DNA from: Parachlamydia sp.
GTDB lineage: Bacteria > Chlamydiota > Chlamydiia > Chlamydiales > Parachlamydiaceae
Assembly (NCBI GenBank): GCA_021298935.1
Contig: JAJTHR010000020.1
Span: forward strand, 1-13,490
Direction: 5' to 3'
DNA: 13,490 nucleotides
Below the pieces are notes generated by a model that saw only the letters and a list, made by a program, of their open reading frames with translations, had not been told where the DNA came from and searched no databases. The position numbers and the translations under genes are program-made. Below are positions 8,856-13,490 of the stretch, piece by piece; the first letter of the stretch is position 1, and the number at the start of each line of letters is the position of its first letter.

Positions 8856-9806
8856 TTATAAAAGTATACAATAATCACTAAAGTCGGGCTGGTGCGACTG
8901 GATCGCAAGTGGACTGGTCTCTGTATGACCGCCTGTGTTAGCTCGCAGATTATTTTGGCCGATAATACCAGTGGAAACAACCGTTTGCTGCTTAATGATA
9001 AGGCTTTGCAATTTTGTCACTTGAGCTTCTAATTCAGTACATTTTTTACATAAGGAATGATCTTCAGACTGAATTTGTTCCTGCAAACGAAGGCATTCAG
9101 CTGCAAGTTCTTTATTTTTTATCTTTAATTTTTCTAAATGAGTTTCTTTTTTCCCTAATTTACTTTCAGCCGTTTTAAGCAGATAGGCCTGACTATTCAC
9201 TAATTCCTGACTTTGCTGCGCTTTAATTGATACATTTTGAAGTTCGGCTTCCATTTTTTTTAGAGACTTTTCGTGTTCGTTGGCCTGCTGTTTCAAAATT
9301 TCTTCATTTTCCTTGGCTTCTAAAGAAACTCTCTCAAAATCAGCTTTCAGCTTTTTAACTGTTTGTCTTAAATTCGAGTTAAGTTTTTCCAATTCACTGA
9401 CTCGCCCATTTAATGAATCGCATTCATCTTGCGCTTCTAAACACATGGATTGAGCATTTTTTAAAAATGAATCGAGGGCGATTTTATCCGCAGTTAAGCT
9501 GGCGACTTTTTGTTCAAGGCTTTCAATTTGCTCATTTGAACTTCTCTCATTTGAGGTGACCAAACCCTTCGCCGTTGCCACTTCGCGAAGCTTCAGAAAT
9601 TCTTCTTTTAAGAGCTGTAATGTCTGCTCTAATTCTTGATTCTCAGCCATTAATTTTTGAACACGCTGACTTTCGGTAGTTAATGGTAAATTTGCGGCGA
9701 ATTTATTAGTCACATCGACTAGTTGAGTTCTTTTTTTAGGGGAAACGTGTATAAAAGAAGGATCTCTAAGATTTGGGTGCGGGTTTGATTTTATAGGTGG
9801 CTGCAT
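8856..9806 (-). CDS. Long coiled-coil protein with CaaX-like C-terminus (CILL)
   Basis: I do not recognise the family. The 316-residue product has a Pro/Lys-containing head (1-43), a long heptad-patterned coiled coil rich in Leu, Glu, Lys and Gln (about 45-275), a CKKC pair (253-256) and a flexible, Gly/Thr/Ser/Gln-rich tail (278-310) ending DYCILL. The last four residues fit the eukaryotic CaaX prenylation motif with terminal Leu, the class used by geranylgeranyltransferase I. No signal peptide or membrane segment is seen. The chosen ATG at 9806 has a perfect AAGGAG five bases upstream; a TTG at 9830 would add eight residues but lacks such a site. It is the first gene of the minus-strand run and is divergent from yidC. 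A type III secreted, host-prenylated effector is an attractive inference; a cytoplasmic structural protein is the plain alternative. Confidence 0.8.
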   Translation of the reverse strand: MQPPIKSNPHPNLRDPSFIHVSPKKRTQLVDVTNKFAANLPLTTESQRVQKLMAENQELEQTLQLLKEEFLKLREVATAKGLVTSNERSSNEQIESLEQKVASLTADKIALDSFLKNAQSMCLEAQDECDSLNGRVSELEKLNSNLRQTVKKLKADFERVSLEAKENEEILKQQANEHEKSLKKMEAELQNVSIKAQQSQELVNSQAYLLKTAESKLGKKETHLEKLKIKNKELAAECLRLQEQIQSEDHSLCKKCTELEAQVTKLQSLIIKQQTVVSTGIIGQNNLRANTGGHTETSPLAIQSHQPDFSDYCILL

Positions 9807-9811
9807 TATTA

Positions 9812-9817
9812 CTCCTT
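9812..9817 (-). promoter_or_regulatory. Ribosome binding site that decides the coiled-coil gene start
   Basis: AAGGAG lies five bases before the ATG at 9806 on the minus strand, the best ribosome site in the window. It places the start at 9806, not at the in-frame TTG at 9830. The leader upstream (9831-9917) is extremely AT-rich; a TATAAC at 9831-9836 could be the -10 of this gene, but no convincing -35 accompanies it. Confidence 0.75.
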
Positions 9818-9917
9818 TTTTAGGCCACAAGTTATAACAAAAAGTTAAATATTAATTAAATGAAAAATAAATTAAATTTTTTGTTTTACTATCCTTGCAT
9901 TCAAATTTTTATTTTTC

Positions 9918-9946
9918 TTGTTTAGCTTTAAAAGTTTTGTTACAAT
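9918..9946 (+). promoter_or_regulatory. Promoter of the yidC-dnaA operon
   Basis: TTGTTT (9918-9923) and TACAAT (9941-9946) are separated by exactly 17 bases, a good sigma70-like pair with the same -35 hexamer as the proposed dciA promoter. Transcription would begin near 9953, about 30 bases before the yidC ATG, which has AGGA (9974-9977) six bases upstream. The AT-rich gap is shared with the divergent coiled-coil gene. Confidence 0.55.
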
Positions 9947-9983
9947 TTCTTCTTTTAAGAACTGGTTTTTTACAGGATAGTCA

Positions 9984-11942
9984 ATGGATAAGCGTTCTCT
10001 TGTGTTTGTGGTGGCTCTTTCTTTCACCCTTTTTGCTTTAAATTTATTTTTTCAAAATCAAAATTTACGACAAAGAGAAGAATGGGAAGCACGCCAAAAA
10101 ACCGTGCAAGCAACAGCTGTTGAAGCGCCGCTTGTGGAAGAAGTAGAAAAGACATTTGAGCCAGTGGTGTCAAAATCTAAAGAAGAAAAATTTTATGTTC
10201 TCGAAAACTCTTATCAACAACTCGTATTTTCAAATCGCGGCGGAGCCCTGGCAGAAATAAATCTGCCTTTTAAAACGGATGCCAATGAGAAAAGCGTCGT
10301 CCGGGAAATCGAAACCGATCGCATGATGGTCGAGAACCATCCCTATAATGCCTATTTCCCGGGACATTCCTATTACACCCCACCAACCGAAAGGGGGGAA
10401 GAAGCCGTTTACAATGAGATGGGTGTTTTGGGAGGCTACTATCCTTTATTGAGACGGGACCTCGTTCAAATTCCTCCTAGAAAAACCAAAAAGGTTGAAC
10501 CTCGCTTCTATGCCCTCAATCTTGTTTCGGATTACCCAGAACTGGCTGAGTTAATCTATGAAGTGACTCACTTTGATGCGGGGTCCATTACTTTTGAAGC
10601 TGTTCAAAACCATCGCCGTATCACTAAAACCTACACTTTGAATGATCCCTCTAAAGATGCCCCTTATACTTTGAATTTGTCGGTTCAAATTGAAGGAAAT
10701 TCTAAAAATTTATGGCTGACTTCCGGGGTACCGGAGGTTGAATGGATATCCGGTGCTGCCGCTCCTTCTCTTAAATACCGTGTGACGCGCAATCAAAAAG
10801 CAGAAGTGGAAAAAATCGACCTGCCGAAAGAGACATATACACTTTCCTCCATCTTCCCTGATTGGTTATGTAATTCCAATGGGTTTCTAGGCACGATTAT
10901 GGACCCCCTGTCTGACATTGAAGCAGGATTTCGCGTGCAGGCAGTGTCGGGCACAGAAGTTCCTTCTCGTTTGACGGAAATCGATCAGGAGTACGACCGT
11001 TACCCAGATGCTGACCTTCCAGGCTACATGACGCTTCTTCCTCTTAAGCAGAAAAGCGGGACGATGAATTTCAGGTTTTTTGCAGGACCTTTTGAAGGGG
11101 ATATTTTAAAGGAAATCGATGCCCGCTATTCCAATCCTGAAACAGGCTATAATCCCGATTATATTGCCTGCCAGACAATGCATGGGTGGTTTACATTCAT
11201 ATCCGAGCCTTTTTCAAAATTCCTGCTCGTCCTCATGAAGTTTTTTCATTCGTTGACAGGTTCTTGGGCGCTTTCCATTGTTTTGTTGACCATCAGCTTG
11301 CGTGTCATGCTTTATCCTCTTAACACTTGGTCGACCAAGTCCATGGTGCGCATGCAGCAAATAGCCCCGGAAGTGGCTGCTTTGCAGGAAAAATACAAAA
11401 AAGACCCTAAAAAGGCGCAGATTGAAATCATGGGCCTTTATAAAGAAAGAGGGGTCAATCCCGCTTCAAGCTGCTTGCCTCTAATCATTCAAATGCCCTT
11501 TTTAATTGGGATGTTTGATCTTCTTAAATCAAGTTTTGCATTGAGAGGCGCACCTTTTATTCCGGGCTGGATCGACGATCTTACAGCGCCCGATGTCCTT
11601 TTTAGTTGGAGCAAGCCTATTTTTTTCATTGGAACCGAATTCCATTTGCTTCCTATTTTATTAGGTTTGGTCATGTTCCTGCAGCAAAAATTCATGACTC
11701 CTGCCGTTGACCCCAGCCAGATGACCGACCAGCAAAGGCAGCAAAGGGCCATGGGAACAATGATGACAGTCGTCTTTAGCGTGATGTTTTATAATTTTCC
11801 TTCAGGCTTGAATATCTACTGGCTCTCTTCAATGCTCCTTGGTATGGGACAGCAATGGTTTGTATCCAGGCAATTAAAAAATGGGACGTCTGCCACTCCC
11901 ACCCCTTTGAAGCAGGCACCTAAAAAGGCTAGATCGAGATAA
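9984..11942 (+). CDS. yidC: Membrane protein insertase YidC
   Basis: YidC inserts and folds inner-membrane proteins, alone or with SecYEG. The 652-residue product has the Gram-negative layout: an N-terminal transmembrane helix (5-23), a large periplasmic domain (about 24-415) and the conserved insertase core. In the core, Arg440 in TISLRVMLYPL is the hydrophilic-groove arginine. It is followed by the cytoplasmic hairpin (KYKKDPKKAQIEIMGLYKERGVN split across 470-492), CLPLIIQMPFLIGMF (497-511), and further helices around 554-570, 591-606 and 608-626 (FPSGLNIYW). The tail is basic (PKKARSR). It is longer than E. coli YidC (548) mainly through a larger periplasmic domain, consistent with the enlarged chlamydial form. 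dnaA starts 3 bases after its stop, as in Chlamydia where the two genes are also adjacent, so the two are likely co-expressed. Confidence 0.96.
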   Translation: MDKRSLVFVVALSFTLFALNLFFQNQNLRQREEWEARQKTVQATAVEAPLVEEVEKTFEPVVSKSKEEKFYVLENSYQQLVFSNRGGALAEINLPFKTDANEKSVVREIETDRMMVENHPYNAYFPGHSYYTPPTERGEEAVYNEMGVLGGYYPLLRRDLVQIPPRKTKKVEPRFYALNLVSDYPELAELIYEVTHFDAGSITFEAVQNHRRITKTYTLNDPSKDAPYTLNLSVQIEGNSKNLWLTSGVPEVEWISGAAAPSLKYRVTRNQKAEVEKIDLPKETYTLSSIFPDWLCNSNGFLGTIMDPLSDIEAGFRVQAVSGTEVPSRLTEIDQEYDRYPDADLPGYMTLLPLKQKSGTMNFRFFAGPFEGDILKEIDARYSNPETGYNPDYIACQTMHGWFTFISEPFSKFLLVLMKFFHSLTGSWALSIVLLTISLRVMLYPLNTWSTKSMVRMQQIAPEVAALQEKYKKDPKKAQIEIMGLYKERGVNPASSCLPLIIQMPFLIGMFDLLKSSFALRGAPFIPGWIDDLTAPDVLFSWSKPIFFIGTEFHLLPILLGLVMFLQQKFMTPAVDPSQMTDQQRQQRAMGTMMTVVFSVMFYNFPSGLNIYWLSSMLLGMGQQWFVSRQLKNGTSATPTPLKQAPKKARSR

Positions 11943-11945
11943 ACC

Positions 11946-13286
11946 ATGCGAGCCTGGGAAAATTTTTTACTGGCTCAGGAAGCGGAGCTTGGAAAAGAGA
12001 CTGTCGTTAAATGGTTAAGGACTTTAAAGATTGTGCGCTTTGATGCGTGCAATCTTTACCTTGAAGCCAAAGATTCTTTCCAGACATTGTGGTTTGAAGA
12101 GCACATGCGACCAAAGGTGCTGGCCAAGCTTTTTAATGGGAACAATAAGCCGATCAAGGTGCATTTAACGCTTGCCAACCAGATCGCCGGAAAAAAAATT
12201 GTTAAACGCTATAGCACAGCGGACAACAAACCTCCCCCTTTCCAGATGGCATTTGATGATCTGGATCCTCATTGCCATTTTGATAATTATATTATTGACC
12301 CTGAAAATCAGGTCACATACCAGCTTTTAAAAGAAATGGCACATCTTTCAAAACTCGGCTCCTTCAATCCCCTTTACTTATACGGTCCCCAAGGATCGGG
12401 AAAAACACATCTTCTGATGAGCTTATCCCATGCCTATCGCTCTCAAAATTTAAAGATCCTTTACGTTCGTGCCGACACCTTTACCGACCATGTTGTCTCT
12501 GCCATCCGTGCAGGAGAGATGCGCCAGTTCCGCCAGGCATACAGACATATAGATGTACTCATTGTGGATGATGTGCATGTTTTTTCAAGGAAAGGGGCCA
12601 CCCAGGAGGAGTTTTTTCATACCTTCAACACGCTCCATTTGGATGGAAAACAAATTATTCTTTCTGCTAATTGCTCCCCTCAAAATCTTCAATTTATTGA
12701 ACCCCGGTTAGTGAGCCGGTTTGAATGGGGCATTGTCTTGCCGCTCCAGTCGTTACAGGAAAAGAAAAGAGAGGCGCTCCTTCAAGCCAGAGCGGAAGCT
12801 TTGAATTTCCACCTCCCTGCTAAAATCAGCAGTTTCCTCATCGAAACGTTTACCAGCAATACCAAGTCGTTAATGAAAGCGCTGGATGCCCTTATTTTGC
12901 GCCTGCACCTTGATACTAGGCATACGGTTCATCACTTAACTGTAGTGGCAGCTAAAACCTTGCTTGCAGATCTGATTGAAGAAGAGGTAAAGTCTGCCAT
13001 TACCCCTCAAAAAATCATTAAGGCTGTTTCGGAACAGTATGGCGTTAAAAAAGAAGATTTGCTTGGCAAAGGACAGACACGGGAATGCGTTCTGCCGCGG
13101 CAATTAGCCATGCATATTTGCCGCGCCGAGCTTAAATTGCCCTACATGAAAATAGGTGAATTATTTTCGCGCGATCATTCCACTGTCATGTCGAGCATCA
13201 GGCAAATACAAAAGGGCTTGAGCGAGGGCAACCCTGCTTTGGTTGGCTCAAGCCAGGCCATATTAAAAAAATTGCAAGAAACTTAA
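11946..13286 (+). CDS. dnaA: Chromosomal replication initiator DnaA
   Basis: DnaA binds the origin and opens it in an ATP-dependent way. The 446-residue protein has domain I (about 1-80), a short linker, an AAA+ core with Walker A GPQGSGKT (147-154), Walker B VLIVDD (204-209) and TQEEFFHTFN (219-228), an Arg-finger region RLVSRFEWG (254-262), and the DNA-binding domain IV with a basic loop (375-389) and the signature FSRDHSTVMSS (407-417). DNA-contact residues look intact. Sensor regions diverge from E. coli: the usual SDR of sensor I reads ANC (241-243), and the sensor II arginine of NVRELEGAL reads Lys307 (NTKSLMKAL). Chlamydiae carry two dnaA genes; this is the copy next to yidC. The start lies 3 bases after the yidC stop, with only a weak GAGA ribosome site, so translational coupling is likely. 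Confidence 0.95.
   Translation: MRAWENFLLAQEAELGKETVVKWLRTLKIVRFDACNLYLEAKDSFQTLWFEEHMRPKVLAKLFNGNNKPIKVHLTLANQIAGKKIVKRYSTADNKPPPFQMAFDDLDPHCHFDNYIIDPENQVTYQLLKEMAHLSKLGSFNPLYLYGPQGSGKTHLLMSLSHAYRSQNLKILYVRADTFTDHVVSAIRAGEMRQFRQAYRHIDVLIVDDVHVFSRKGATQEEFFHTFNTLHLDGKQIILSANCSPQNLQFIEPRLVSRFEWGIVLPLQSLQEKKREALLQARAEALNFHLPAKISSFLIETFTSNTKSLMKALDALILRLHLDTRHTVHHLTVVAAKTLLADLIEEEVKSAITPQKIIKAVSEQYGVKKEDLLGKGQTRECVLPRQLAMHICRAELKLPYMKIGELFSRDHSTVMSSIRQIQKGLSEGNPALVGSSQAILKKLQET
13215..13254 (+). repeat. 9-base inverted repeat inside the 3' end of dnaA
   Basis: GGCTTGAGC (13215-13223) and GCTCAAGCC (13246-13254) are perfect complements separated by 22 bases, themselves able to fold weakly (AGGG/CCCT). 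The stem lies in the last 25 codons of dnaA and has no T run, so it is not an ordinary terminator. It could stabilise the mRNA 3' end. Confidence 0.45.
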
Positions 13287-13403
13287 GAGTGCTTGGATGT
13301 CCCCCTGGAAGGCCCTTATAACCTGATTTTTGAGTTTCTTTGCCTGAAAGTTATACCATTTCCCAAAAATAAAACCATAAAGTTGATTTGTCAGCGCTTC
13401 AGA

Positions 13404-13462
13404 TTTAAAAGATCTTTTCGAAGTTGATATCTTTGAATATCAACAAGGAGAGATCTTTTAAA
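13404..13462 (+). repeat. 59-base composite inverted repeat downstream of dnaA
   Basis: The outer arms TTTAAAAGATCT (13404-13415) and AGATCTTTTAAA (13451-13462) are perfectly complementary over 12 bases and extend by four more pairs including two wobbles. The inner arms GTTGATAT (13423-13430) and ATATCAAC (13437-13444) form a perfect 8-base-pair stem with a 6-base loop. An AAGGAG lies between the inner and outer right arms, partly in the extended stem, 13 bases before an ATG. The 177-base gap after dnaA shows no other clear element; no terminator with a T run is visible. Confidence 0.7.
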
Positions 13463-13463
13463 G

Positions 13464-13490
13464 ATGAAGGTGATCACAAGTCAAATTTAT
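13464..13490 (+). CDS. Possible start of a further gene (partial, 9 codons)
   Basis: An ATG at 13464 opens a frame reading MKVITSQIY to the right edge. AAGGAG lies 13 bases upstream, further than usual, and falls in the inverted repeat at 13404-13462. An in-frame TGA at 13434 limits upstream extension. Too little is present to identify a product; it may not be a gene at all. Confidence 0.35.

Noticed and set aside
9807..9830. Upstream TTG start for the coiled-coil protein
   Set aside because: It lacks a ribosome site, whereas AAGGAG lies five bases before the ATG at 9806.
9831..9983. Replication origin in the AT-rich gap next to yidC-dnaA
   Set aside because: No sequence close to the DnaA box TTATCCACA was found here or in the other gaps, and AT-richness alone is not evidence.
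13287..13403. Intrinsic terminator directly after dnaA
   Set aside because: No GC-rich stem followed by a T run could be found; the short runs of C and G do not pair well.
13383..13411. Promoter TTGATT-N17-TAAAAG ahead of the last partial gene
   Set aside because: Both hexamers match only four of six positions in AT-rich DNA, and the start would fall inside the inverted repeat.

Overview
The window looks like chromosomal DNA from an amoeba-associated member of the Chlamydiae (Parachlamydiales, most likely Parachlamydiaceae). Three things suggest this: a cysteine-rich beta-barrel protein resembling the Pom porins of Protochlamydia, a Pkn1-type protein (kinase-like domain fused to an SUMF1/FGE-like domain) as in Chlamydia, and a yidC-dnaA pair next to each other as in chlamydial genomes. 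The assignment rests on recognised protein features, not on a database search.

Layout. Positions 1-3273 hold a minus-strand replication/topology operon, dciA(DUF721)-gyrB-gyrA, with a good sigma70-like promoter near 3303-3332; gyrA runs off the left edge. Positions 3387-4618 hold a single-gene unit for the cysteine-rich outer-membrane protein, with its own promoter element and a strong intrinsic terminator. Positions 4708-9806 hold five minus-strand genes in transcription order: a coiled-coil protein ending in a CaaX-like CILL, a small protein with a C-terminal hydrophobic segment, a Pkn1-like protein, a low-molecular-weight protein tyrosine phosphatase and ispH. A hairpin/promoter region at 6225-6274 may split this run in two. 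From 9918 the strand switches: a promoter drives yidC, followed 3 bases later by dnaA. After dnaA comes a 59-base composite inverted repeat and the first nine codons of a possible further gene.

How the genes fit together. GyrA, GyrB, DciA and DnaA serve replication initiation, helicase loading and supercoiling; YidC inserts membrane proteins; IspH makes isoprenoid precursors. These are core genes. The lineage-specific part is the coiled-coil/hydrophobic-protein/Pkn1 block and the porin. The most interesting signals are the CaaX-like tail on the coiled-coil protein (possible host prenylation of an effector), loss of the catalytic HRD aspartate in the Pkn1-like kinase domain, Ala and Pro at the two main quinolone-resistance positions of GyrA, and the inverted repeat after dnaA that encloses an AAGGAG motif. 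No tRNA, rRNA, CRISPR array or insertion sequence was seen, and no gap between genes exceeds 300 bases.
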